Below, one piece after another: positions 6,734-13,075 of a stretch of DNA of 13,075 bases. Both the position numbers and the translations under genes were made by a program. The DNA comes from Actinomycetales bacterium. Its GTDB lineage: Bacteria > Actinomycetota > Actinomycetes > Actinomycetales > Cellulomonadaceae. Every line of letters begins with the position of its first letter. The first letter of the stretch is position 1. Under the pieces are notes generated by a model. The model had not been told where the DNA came from. It searched no databases and was given only the letters and a program-made list of their open reading frames with translations. Location of the stretch: the NCBI GenBank assembly GCA_012514835.1, contig JAAYZM010000091.1, forward strand, positions 1-13,075, written 5' to 3'.

Positions 6734-8233
6734 ATGGCAGACGAGCCCGTGACGAGCACGAACACCCCGACCGACGGTCCCGGACTCCCGCGGGAGGTGC
6801 AGCGCTTCGGCTCGGGATTCTTCGGGCAGCCCCGCGGCCTCGCGAACCTCTTCAGCGTCGAGCTGTGGGAGAGGTTCTCGTTCTACGGGATGCAGGGCAT
6901 CGTCCTGCTCTACATGTACTTCGAGGTCACCGAGGGCGGCCTCGGGATGGACCGCGCCGTCGCCGCGGGGATCGTGGGCGCGTACGGCGGATCGGTCTAC
7001 CTGTTCTCCGTGCTGGGCGGCTGGGTGGCGGACCGTCTGTTCGGGTCCGAGCGCACGATGCTCGGCAGCGCGGTGCTCATCATGCTGGGCCACATCGCGC
7101 TCGCCGTCGTCCCCGCGGCCGTGGGCCTCGCGACCGGTCTCATCCTCGTCGCGATCGGGTCCGGTGGGCTCAAGGCGACCATCACGAACCTCGTCGGTTC
7201 GCTGTACGAGGAGAAGGACCCGCGGCGCGACGCCGGGTTCTCGATCTTCTACATGGGGATCAACATCGGTGGCCTCGTGGGCCCGCTCCTCACCGGGATC
7301 GTCCAGCAACGCTGGGGCTTCCACCTCGGGTTCGGCCTCGCCGCCGTGGGCATGGGCATCGGCCTCGCCCAGTACCTGTGGGCCCGCAGGCACCTGCCTA
7401 CCGAGGCGCACCACGTGCCCGACCCGCTGCCCCGCGAGGCGTACCCGCGCTACGCGCTGATCGGTGCCGGGGCGATCGCCGTCGTGGTCGTGGCCGCCGC
7501 GACGGGTCTGCTGAACGCGGAGAACCTCGCGAACGTCGTGGTGGTCGCGACCGCCCTCGCCGCCGCGGTGCTGTTCACGGTGCTGCTCACGAGCAAGCAC
7601 GTCGTGGGTGACGAGCGCTCGCGCGTCGTGTCCTTCATCCCCATGTTCATCGGCTCGGCGGCCTTCTGGGCGCTGTTCCAGCAGCAGTTCACCGTCATCA
7701 CGATCTACTCCGACGAGCGCCTCGACCGCATGCTCGGCGGGTGGGAGATCCCGATCCCGTGGGTGCAGTCCTTCAACCCGCTGTTCATCATCCTGCTCGC
7801 TCCCGTGTTCGCGGCGATGTGGACGCGGCTCGGGGACCGACAGCCCATCACGCCCGTGAAGTTCGGTCTCGGCATCATCCTCATGGGCAGCGCGTTCCTC
7901 GTGTTCCTGCCGATGGCGGGCGTGGCCGCGGTGCCGGTCCTGTGGATCGCCCTGATCATGCTGCTCGCGACCACGGGTGAGCTCATGCTCTCCCCGGTGG
8001 GGCTCTCGCTCACCACACGGCTCGCCCCCAAGGCGTTCCCCGTGCTCATGGTGGCGCTGTTCTACCTGTCCGTCGCCCTCGGCACCGCGCTGTCGGGTTC
8101 TCTCGCGGCGCTCTACAGCGCGGAGACCGAGCGCGCGTACTTCGGGACGCTCGGGGCCGTCACGATCGGGATAGGCGTGGTGCTGCTCGTGCTCGCACGA
8201 CCCATCGCCCGCCTCATGCGCGGGGTGCGCTGA
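6734..8233 (+). CDS. POT/PTR family proton-coupled oligopeptide transporter with Glu-to-Gln change in TM7
   Basis: A 499-residue inner-membrane transporter of the POT family, which imports di- and tripeptides with protons. TM1 has ELWERFSFYG, the ExxER motif (Glu43, Glu46, Arg47). The GGWVADRLFG loop (95-104) is followed by GSGGLKATITNLVG with the conserved TM4 Lys147, then FSIFYMGINIGGLVGPLLTG (169-188), and GELMLSPVGLSLTTRLAP with the TM10 Glu416 that contacts the peptide amino terminus. In TM7, FWALFQQQ has Gln316 where most members have the proton-linked Glu (FWxxFEQ). The ATG at 6734 is preferred over an in-frame start at 6698 because GGAG (6721-6724) lies nine bases upstream. It follows the CNNM gene by 70 bp and precedes the gentisate operon by 88 bp. 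A non-peptide substrate, perhaps related to the aromatic genes, cannot be excluded. Confidence 0.9.
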   Translation: MADEPVTSTNTPTDGPGLPREVQRFGSGFFGQPRGLANLFSVELWERFSFYGMQGIVLLYMYFEVTEGGLGMDRAVAAGIVGAYGGSVYLFSVLGGWVADRLFGSERTMLGSAVLIMLGHIALAVVPAAVGLATGLILVAIGSGGLKATITNLVGSLYEEKDPRRDAGFSIFYMGINIGGLVGPLLTGIVQQRWGFHLGFGLAAVGMGIGLAQYLWARRHLPTEAHHVPDPLPREAYPRYALIGAGAIAVVVVAAATGLLNAENLANVVVVATALAAAVLFTVLLTSKHVVGDERSRVVSFIPMFIGSAAFWALFQQQFTVITIYSDERLDRMLGGWEIPIPWVQSFNPLFIILLAPVFAAMWTRLGDRQPITPVKFGLGIILMGSAFLVFLPMAGVAAVPVLWIALIMLLATTGELMLSPVGLSLTTRLAPKAFPVLMVALFYLSVALGTALSGSLAALYSAETERAYFGTLGAVTIGIGVVLLVLARPIARLMRGVR

Positions 8234-8273
8234 CGTCACGGGCTCGGTACTTCCGCTCGCCGCGGTCGGACGC

Positions 8274-8293
8274 TATCGTTGGCACACCAACGA
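8274..8293 (+). promoter_or_regulatory. Putative promoter (-10) with overlapping 18-bp operator for the gentisate operon
   Basis: TCGTTGG-CACA-CCAACGA (8276-8293) is a perfect 7+7 inverted repeat around a 4-base spacer. It overlaps TATCGT (8274-8279), a good TANNNT -10 element, and the expected start site near 8286. The -35 (TTCCGC, 8251-8256, 17-bp spacing) is poor. This placement suits a repressor released by an aromatic ligand. The MarR protein encoded at the end of the operon is one candidate, and an IclR or GntR protein encoded elsewhere is another. Confidence 0.5.
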
Positions 8294-8310
8294 ATGGCTT
8301 GAGGCCACGC

Positions 8311-8316
8311 AGGAGG
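8311..8316 (+). promoter_or_regulatory. Ribosome binding site setting the GTG start of gentisate dioxygenase
   Basis: AGGAGG lies five bases before the GTG at 8322 and 14 bases before the in-frame ATG at 8331. The spacing favours the GTG as the real start. Confidence 0.75.
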
Positions 8317-8321
8317 AACCC

Positions 8322-9413
8322 GTGCAGCAGATGGACGGCACCGCCGACACCCCAGAGCTCGAGCAGCTCTACGCCGACTTCGAGGCCGAGAACCTCGCAC
8401 CGCTGTGGACCCAGCGCGACGACCTGATGCCCATGACGCCCTCGCCGAAGGCCGTACCGCACGTGTGGCGGTGGAAGGCGCTCTTCGACATCGCCGAACG
8501 CTCGGGCCAGCTGGTCCCGGTGGGGCGCGGCGGCGAGCGCCGAGCGATGGGCCTCGCGAACCCTGGCCTGCCGGGAACGGCGTACGCCACACCGACCCTG
8601 TGGTGCGCCATCCAGTACCTCGGCGGACACGAGACCGCACCCGAGCACCGTCACTCGCAGAACGCCTTCCGGTTCGTGGTCGAGGGCGAGGGCGTGTGGA
8701 CGGTCGTCAACGGTGACCCCGTCGCCATGCGTCGGGGGGACCTGCTGCTCACACCGGGCTGGAACTTCCACGGTCACCACAACGACACCGACCAGCCCAT
8801 GGCGTGGATCGACGGGCTCGACGTGCCGTTCTCCCACTACGCCGACGTCGGCTTCTTCGAGTTCGGTTCCGAGCGCGTCACCGACGAGGCGTCACCCGAC
8901 GTCTCCAGGTCCGAGCGCCTGTGGGCCCACCCCGGGCTGCGACCGCTCTCCGGGCTCGACGACCAGTCGAGCTCGCCGCTCGCCGCGTACCGGTGGGAGC
9001 ACACGGACCGCGCCCTGCGCGAGCAGCTCGCGCTCGAGGACGAGGGTCACCCCGCCACGGTGGGCCAGGGGCACGCCGCGATCCGGTACACGAACCCCAC
9101 GACCGGCGGGGACGTCATGCCGACGATCCGCTGCGAGTTCCACCGGCTGCGTGCGGGCGCCGAGACGCCGACGCGGCACGAGGTCGGGTCCTCCGTGTGG
9201 CAGGTGTTCGAGGGCACCGGGACGGTCGTGCTGGGCGACACGGAGCACCGCCTCGAGAAGGGTGACTTGTTCGCCGTCCCGAGCTGGGTCCCGTGGTCGC
9301 TGCACGCCGACTCGCAGCTCGACCTGTTCCGCTTCAACGACGGCCCCATCATCGACCGTCTCAAGTTCACGCGGGCGTACGTCCCCGGCCAGCGCATCGA
9401 GGAGATCCAGTGA
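8322..9413 (+). CDS. Gentisate 1,2-dioxygenase
   Basis: A 363-residue bicupin that opens the gentisate (2,5-dihydroxybenzoate) ring with O2 to give maleylpyruvate in the cytosol. The N-terminal cupin has APEHRHSQNAFRFVVEGEG and WNFHGHHND. His109, His111 and His150 are the predicted Fe(II) ligands; the H-x-H pair and the 41-residue step to the third His match what is known of gentisate dioxygenases. The C-terminal cupin (about 265-345: TRHEVGSSVWQVFEGTG, GDLFAVPSWVPWSLHA) lacks a full histidine triad, as expected for the non-catalytic half. Length is normal. It is the first gene of the operon, with a promoter/operator just upstream, and its TGA overlaps the GTG of the next gene (GTGA, 9410-9413). 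Salicylate or hydroxynaphthoate dioxygenases are relatives, but the adjacent maleylpyruvate isomerase and hydrolase make gentisate the likely substrate. Confidence 0.92.
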   Translation: MQQMDGTADTPELEQLYADFEAENLAPLWTQRDDLMPMTPSPKAVPHVWRWKALFDIAERSGQLVPVGRGGERRAMGLANPGLPGTAYATPTLWCAIQYLGGHETAPEHRHSQNAFRFVVEGEGVWTVVNGDPVAMRRGDLLLTPGWNFHGHHNDTDQPMAWIDGLDVPFSHYADVGFFEFGSERVTDEASPDVSRSERLWAHPGLRPLSGLDDQSSSPLAAYRWEHTDRALREQLALEDEGHPATVGQGHAAIRYTNPTTGGDVMPTIRCEFHRLRAGAETPTRHEVGSSVWQVFEGTGTVVLGDTEHRLEKGDLFAVPSWVPWSLHADSQLDLFRFNDGPIIDRLKFTRAYVPGQRIEEIQ

Positions 9414-10240
9414 GGCTCGCCACCCTTCGCCTGCCCGAGTCCGGCACCGCCGCGGTCCGGATCGAGGACGACGAGACCGCCGTCAAGATCCCGGGGTTCG
9501 CCGACGTCGGTGCGCTCCTGCAGCGCGAGGACTGGCGGACGCTCGCGCACGAGGCCGACGGCGAGCGCCACACCGACGTCACCCCCGAACGCTGGGCGGC
9601 GCCCGTGCTGCGACCCGGGAAGATCGTGTGCGTCGGGCTGAACTACCGCAACCACATCCTCGAGATGGGGCGCGAGCTACCGAGCCACCCCACGCTGTTC
9701 GCGAAGTTCGCCGAGGCGCTCATCGGCCCGTTCGACCCGATCGTACTGCCCGCCCATGCGGGTGAGGCGGTGGACTGGGAGGGCGAGGTGGCCGTCGTCG
9801 TCGGAGCCGTCGCGCGGCGCGTCGACGAGTCCGAGGCGAGCGCCGCGATCGCGGGCTACGCCGTCCTCAACGACGTCACGATGCGTGACTACCAGTACCG
9901 CACGACACAGTGGCTGCAGGGCAAGACGTTCGAGGCGACCACACCGTTCGGCCCGTGGCTCACGGTCGGTGCGGAGCTGACCGGTGAGCTCAGCACCGGG
10001 GTCGACGGCGAGCGCGTGCAGGCGACGCCCGTCGACGACATGGTGTTCGGCCCGGCCGCGCTCGTGGCCTACGTCTCGCAGATCGTCACGCTGCAGCCCG
10101 GAGACGTCATCGCCACGGGGACACCCGGGGGAGTAGGCCACGCGCGCAAGCCCGCCCGCTACCTCGCCTTCGGTCAGTCGCTCACCACCACTGTCACGGG
10201 GCTGGGCACGTTGCGCAACCGCGTCGTGGCGGAGGGCTGA
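9410..10240 (+). CDS. Fumarylacetoacetate hydrolase family protein, probable fumarylpyruvate hydrolase
   Basis: A 276-residue FAH-family hydrolase expected to split fumarylpyruvate into fumarate and pyruvate, the last step of the gentisate pathway. GKIVCVGLNYRNHILEMG (70-87) leads the catalytic domain. VDWEGEVAVVVG gives Glu124 and Glu126, and LNDVTMRD gives Asp155, the usual metal-binding triad. QGKTFE contributes Lys172, and IATGTPGGVG (234-243) is the conserved C-terminal loop. The frame is open upstream to 9293, but the GTG at 9410 is chosen because it overlaps the dioxygenase stop as GTGA, has GGAG five bases upstream, and begins a normal family N-terminus. Translational coupling with the dioxygenase is likely. 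Since an isomerase is present, fumarylpyruvate is the more likely substrate than maleylpyruvate. Only one base separates it from the next gene. Confidence 0.9.
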   Translation: MRLATLRLPESGTAAVRIEDDETAVKIPGFADVGALLQREDWRTLAHEADGERHTDVTPERWAAPVLRPGKIVCVGLNYRNHILEMGRELPSHPTLFAKFAEALIGPFDPIVLPAHAGEAVDWEGEVAVVVGAVARRVDESEASAAIAGYAVLNDVTMRDYQYRTTQWLQGKTFEATTPFGPWLTVGAELTGELSTGVDGERVQATPVDDMVFGPAALVAYVSQIVTLQPGDVIATGTPGGVGHARKPARYLAFGQSLTTTVTGLGTLRNRVVAEG

Positions 10241-10241
10241 C

Positions 10242-10985
10242 GTGGGGGCGCGCAGCGACCGGACGCAGGACCCGGAGATCATCGCTGCACTCCTGCTCGC
10301 CCGGCGCGGGCAGGCGTTCTTCTCCCGCAAGCTCGCCGAGCTGCGCGACGCCGAGCTCGACGAGCCCTCGCTGCTGAGCGGCTGGACCCGGCGGCACGTG
10401 ATCGCGCACGTCGGGCTCAACGCGCGCGCGCTCACGCGCCTGACCGAGTGGGCTGCGACGGGCGTCGAGACACCGATGTACGACTCGCCCGAGGCGCGCG
10501 ACGCCGAGATCGAGTTCGCCGCGACCCTTCCCACCCGGGCGCTACGTCACCTCTCCGCGCACGCGGCCGTGCACCTCGACGTCGAGTGGAGGGACCTCGA
10601 TCCCGGTGCCTGGGAGGCTGTGGTCCGCACGGCACAGGGCCGCGAGGTCCCCGCGACGGAGACCATCTGGATGCGCACGCGCGAGGTGTGGATCCACGCC
10701 GTCGACCTCGACAACGGCGCGACCTTCCGGCAGTTCCCGCCCGAGCTCGTCGACGGGCTCCTCACCGACGTCGAGCGCGTGTGGCACCGCAAGCACTCCG
10801 GGCCTATCCCCGTGCTCGAACCCACCGACCGTCCCGCACGGACGAGGGAGCCGGCCGCCGACGGCGCGCCGCGGGTGCGTGGTCGCGCCGCGGACCTCGC
10901 CCGGTGGGCGACTGGACGCGGCGGGGTCGCACCCCTCGAACGTGTCGGTGGCGGTCCGGTCCCCGACGTCCTGAGCTGGCTCTAG
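10242..10985 (+). CDS. Mycothiol-dependent maleylpyruvate isomerase
   Basis: A 247-residue member of the DinB-like, metal- and mycothiol-dependent maleylpyruvate isomerase family, which turns maleylpyruvate into fumarylpyruvate. SGWTRRHVIAHVGLNA (46-61) and MRTREVWIHAVDLD (144-157) are the family signatures. His56, Glu148 and His152 are the predicted zinc ligands, with spacing as in the Corynebacterium enzyme. A C-terminal domain runs to Val-Leu-Ser-Trp-Leu, and the length is typical. Mycothiol dependence points to an actinobacterial host. The GTG start has GGAGGG five bases upstream and is one base after the hydrolase stop, so the gene is co-translated with it. Gene order (dioxygenase, hydrolase, isomerase) differs from reaction order. 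Identification is strong from motifs and neighbours together. Confidence 0.9.
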   Translation: MGARSDRTQDPEIIAALLLARRGQAFFSRKLAELRDAELDEPSLLSGWTRRHVIAHVGLNARALTRLTEWAATGVETPMYDSPEARDAEIEFAATLPTRALRHLSAHAAVHLDVEWRDLDPGAWEAVVRTAQGREVPATETIWMRTREVWIHAVDLDNGATFRQFPPELVDGLLTDVERVWHRKHSGPIPVLEPTDRPARTREPAADGAPRVRGRAADLARWATGRGGVAPLERVGGGPVPDVLSWL

Positions 10986-11034
10986 CCGCGCGTCACGCGA
11001 GCCTCGGGCCAGCGTCCCGGAGGAAGATGAGCCC

Positions 11035-11493
11035 GTGACGGAGACCCAGCCACCACTCGACCTCGCCCGCCACGTGGGCTTTCTCGTGCGCCGGACGCAG
11101 CAGGCGCACCTTGTGGTGTGGGCCAGCGAGGTGGGCACCGGTCTCACCAACGTGCAGTTCGGCGTGCTCAACGTGCTCGCTGGGTTCGGCGAGGCGAGCC
11201 AGCGCGAGCTGTGCGACGCCCTCGACCTCGACCGCTCCACCGTCGCTGGCATCGTGGCGCGGCTCGAGGGGCGTGGGCTCGTCGAGCGGGACCGGGCGCC
11301 CGCGGACCGCCGTCGAAACATCGTGCGGCTCACGGACGAGGGCACGGCGACTCTTCAGGTGCACGCCCCCGCCGCCGCGCGAGTCGACACCGCGCTCACC
11401 GCGCGGCTCAGCCTGGCCGAGCGTGAGACGCTGCAGCGCCTGCTCACGACGATCCTCGCTGACTTCCCGCCGTCGGTCACTGACGGGCAGTGA
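11035..11493 (+). CDS. MarR family transcriptional regulator
   Basis: A 152-residue MarR protein. Helical dimerisation segments flank a winged helix: LTNVQFGVLNVLAGF (37-51), the recognition helix region SQRELCDALDLDRSTVAGIVARLEGRGLVER (55-85), and the wing DRAPADRRRNIVRLT (86-100). The conserved D-R-R-R in the wing is present. It lies 49 bp after the isomerase on the same strand and is probably in the gentisate transcript, so it is a reasonable local repressor responding to an aromatic acid. The GTG start is supported by GGAGGA (11019-11024), though spacing is long. An ATG at 11027 opens a three-codon reading frame whose TGA overlaps this GTG. The 3' end overlaps the convergent ABC ATPase gene by 17 bp. 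The ligand and target sites are not established. Confidence 0.88.
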   Translation: MTETQPPLDLARHVGFLVRRTQQAHLVVWASEVGTGLTNVQFGVLNVLAGFGEASQRELCDALDLDRSTVAGIVARLEGRGLVERDRAPADRRRNIVRLTDEGTATLQVHAPAAARVDTALTARLSLAERETLQRLLTTILADFPPSVTDGQ

Positions 11494-11494
11494 C
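11476..11494. terminator. Inverted repeat covering the convergent gene overlap, possible weak bidirectional terminator
   Basis: GTCACTG (11476-11482) and CAGTGAC (11488-11494) form a perfect 7-bp stem with a 5-base loop (ACGGG). The stop codons of the MarR gene (TGA, 11491-11493) and the ABC ATPase gene (TCA on the plus strand, 11477-11479) sit in opposite arms. No T-tract follows. Confidence 0.4.
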
Positions 11495-12283
11495 GATCTC
11501 GCCTCGCTTCGCGCGCTGGATCTGCTCGTAGACGTGCGTGCGCAGCTCGGTGAACCGCGGCAGGGCGCGGGTCGAGAGCTGGTCCCGCTCGGCGGGAAGG
11601 TCGATCGCGAGGTCCTCCTGGATCGACGTCGGGGAGTTCGTGAGCATGAGCACACGCTCTCCGAGGTACACCGACTCGTCGATGTCGTGCGTCACGAAGA
11701 GGACCGTCACGCCGAGGTCCTGCCAGACGCGCCGCACGAGGTCCTCGAGATCAGCTCGGGTCTGGGCGTCGACCGCCGCGAAGGGCTCGTCCATGATGAG
11801 CACCTCCGGCTGGTAGGCGACGGCGCGCGCGATCGCGACGCGTTGCTGCATGCCGCCCGAGAGCTGCCACGGGTACTTGTGACGGGAGTGCGCGAGGCCC
11901 ACCTCCTCGAGCGCTCGCTCGACGGTGGCGGAGCGCTCGGTCCGTGCGACGCCACGTGCCTTCAGGGGGAGGGCGACGTTGTCCTCGACCGTGAGCCACG
12001 GGTAGAGGCTGCGCCCATACTCCTGGAACACCACGGCCATCTTTTTGGGCGGCGCTGTCACCTCCGTATCCTCGAGCCGCACCGAGCCCGACGTGGGGGC
12101 CAGCAAGCCGGAGAGGCACTTGAGGAGCGTCGTCTTGCCACAGCCCGAGGGGCCGACGATGCAGACGAGCTCACCGGGGTGGACGTCGAAGGTGATCGAA
12201 CCGATCGCCTCGACGGGTCCCGTCGCGCTCTGGTAAGTCTTCTTCAGTTCCTTGACGGACAGCAGGGGTGCGTTCTCAGCCAC
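11477..12283 (-). CDS. NitT/TauT-type ABC transporter ATP-binding protein
   Basis: A 268-residue ATPase that would power an ABC importer of the nitrate/sulfonate/taurine class. Walker A GPSGCGKT (44-51), Q-loop VVFQEYGRSLYPWLTV with Gln87, signature LSGGM (141-145), Walker B VLIMDEP with Glu166, D-loop AAVDAQT and H-loop His199 are all intact. RSLYPWLTVEDNV is characteristic of the SsuB/TauB group. The start is GTG at 12283, preceded by AGAGG on the minus strand, and overlaps the permease stop by 8 bp, so the two are translationally coupled. The solute-binding protein expected for such a system is not in the window. Substrates in this class include nitrate, sulfonates, pyrimidine precursors and some aromatic acids. 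The neighbouring gentisate genes make an aromatic substrate possible, but the sequence does not decide this. Confidence 0.92.
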   Translation of the reverse strand: MAENAPLLSVKELKKTYQSATGPVEAIGSITFDVHPGELVCIVGPSGCGKTTLLKCLSGLLAPTSGSVRLEDTEVTAPPKKMAVVFQEYGRSLYPWLTVEDNVALPLKARGVARTERSATVERALEEVGLAHSRHKYPWQLSGGMQQRVAIARAVAYQPEVLIMDEPFAAVDAQTRADLEDLVRRVWQDLGVTVLFVTHDIDESVYLGERVLMLTNSPTSIQEDLAIDLPAERDQLSTRALPRFTELRTHVYEQIQRAKRGEIVTARQ

Positions 12284-13075
12284 GTGCGACCTCTCTCGAG
12301 CCGTGGTACCAGTGCAGGACTCGCCGTTCGACGAGCTGGAAGATGACGGCGACGACGACGCCCACGCTGCCGAGCAGCAGGATGCCGCCCCACATCTCCG
12401 GGATCATGTACTGCCGCTGGAAGTAGACGATCTGGTAGCCCAGTCCCGAGGACGCGGCGAACATCTCCGAGATGACCATGAGGATGAGGCCGATCGACAG
12501 GCACAGCCGTACTCCTGCCATGATCTGCGGGCTCGCCGCGGGCAGGACGAAGAACCGGTAGGCGAGCGCGCCGCGGATGCGGAAGGACCGGGACGTGTCG
12601 GTCAGCACCGGGTCCATGCCGCGGACGCCTTCGATCGTGTTGAGCAGGACGGGCCACACGCTCCCGGATACGATCACCGCGAGCTTCATCGTGTCGTCGA
12701 TGCCCAGCAGGAGCATGAGGACGGGGACGAGCACCACGGGAGGGATCGCGCGGAAGAACTCGAGCATCGGCTCGAGCAGCGCACGGAGCCACGGCGTCGA
12801 GCCGATGATCGTGCCCGCGACGATGCCCACAACGATCGAGAGCAGCACACCGACCACGAAGCGGATGAGGCTCGGTACCACGTGCTTGGCCATGGTCTCC
12901 GACGTGAGCCACGAGCTCGTCAGGGCGTCGAGGACGCGCGCTGGCGAGGGGAAGTACAGGCTCGAGGAGCCCTGGGTAGCGAGGTACCACCCGAGGACGA
13001 GAAGGATCGGCAGGCCGACGGCGTAGGCCGCGGCGACGAGGAAGCGGCGCGCGGCGCTCGGACGGCGGCGAGTCA
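12276..13075 (-). CDS. NitT/TauT-type ABC transporter permease (5' end outside window)
   Basis: The membrane subunit paired with the ATPase. The frame is open from the stop at 12276 to the window edge, giving 265 residues. The ATG at 12893 is internal, because the upstream sequence encodes a basic start, a first membrane helix (AVGLPILLVLGWYLA) and YFPSPARVLDAL, the typical N-terminus of SsuC/TauC permeases. Further helices follow, with RAIPPVVLVPVLMLLLGI and the EAA-type coupling loop DTSRSFRIRGALAYRFFVLP followed by AASPQIMAGVRL. GYQIVYFQRQY and a last helix (GILLLGSVGVVVAVIFQLVE) precede a short basic tail. Only a few N-terminal residues should be missing. The stop overlaps the ATPase start by 8 bp. 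The promoter of this unit lies outside the window. Confidence 0.92.
   Translation of the reverse strand, partial: TRRRPSAARRFLVAAAYAVGLPILLVLGWYLATQGSSSLYFPSPARVLDALTSSWLTSETMAKHVVPSLIRFVVGVLLSIVVGIVAGTIIGSTPWLRALLEPMLEFFRAIPPVVLVPVLMLLLGIDDTMKLAVIVSGSVWPVLLNTIEGVRGMDPVLTDTSRSFRIRGALAYRFFVLPAASPQIMAGVRLCLSIGLILMVISEMFAASSGLGYQIVYFQRQYMIPEMWGGILLLGSVGVVVAVIFQLVERRVLHWYHGSREVARG

Noticed and set aside
5206..6765. 519-residue minus-strand frame opposite the CNNM gene
   Set aside because: Arg/Glu/Asp-rich shadow without domains.
6644..8239. 531-residue minus-strand frame opposite the POT gene
   Set aside because: His/Glu/Arg-rich mirror of a membrane protein gene, with no recognisable domain.
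9293..9409. N-terminal extension of the fumarylpyruvate hydrolase
   Set aside because: It lies inside the dioxygenase gene. The GTG at 9410, with its own ribosome binding site and GTGA overlap, is far better.
10989..10999. CGCG-TCA-CGCG small dyad upstream of the MarR gene as an autoregulatory site
   Set aside because: Four-base arms of pure GC are too short to mean anything here, and it does not resemble the dioxygenase operator.

Overview
This window is very GC-rich and densely coded. Most third codon positions are G or C, GTG starts are common, and long antisense open frames accompany nearly every gene. A mycothiol-dependent type of maleylpyruvate isomerase, a respiratory nitrate reductase gamma subunit and a cytosolic GH3 glycosidase together point to an actinobacterium, plausibly a Micrococcales / Cellulomonadaceae-like soil organism. 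That placement is inference. Eleven protein genes are supported, two of them cut by the window edges. No rRNA, tRNA, CRISPR array, insertion sequence or integrase was seen, and no gene-free stretch exceeds 185 bases.

Left block (1-1641): the 3' end of narI (nitrate respiration) faces a regulator on the minus strand that combines an N-terminal winged helix with a C-terminal three-cysteine region, as in iron-sulfur (SufR-like) regulators. It is divergent from a small DUF2249 protein whose N-terminus is a dense Cys-Gly cluster and whose C-terminus is Cys-Cys. An A+T-rich imperfect dyad in the 73-bp gap overlaps the regulator start and a plausible promoter. A long hairpin ends the block.

Second block (1617-5394): on the minus strand, a GH3 beta-glucosidase-like enzyme without a signal peptide is followed 29 bp later by an MFS transporter. 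The 185-bp region upstream of the GH3 gene holds a run of abutting palindromes, including TCGAATCGATTCGA, which resembles a LacI-family operator.

Third block (5395-8233): two plus-strand membrane proteins, a CNNM/CBS/CorC-type putative ion transporter and a POT-family proton-coupled transporter. The POT protein has Gln where the family normally has the TM7 proton-linked Glu.

Fourth block (8234-11493): a complete lower gentisate pathway in tight order: gentisate 1,2-dioxygenase, fumarylpyruvate hydrolase, maleylpyruvate isomerase, then a MarR regulator. An 18-bp palindrome overlaps the predicted -10 of this operon. Together the three enzymes would convert gentisate to fumarate plus pyruvate. 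The hydroxylase that makes gentisate is not in the window.

Right block (11477-13075): the ATPase and permease of a NitT/TauT-type ABC importer on the minus strand, converging on the MarR gene with a 17-bp overlap that is itself an inverted repeat. An aromatic-acid substrate is possible but unproven.
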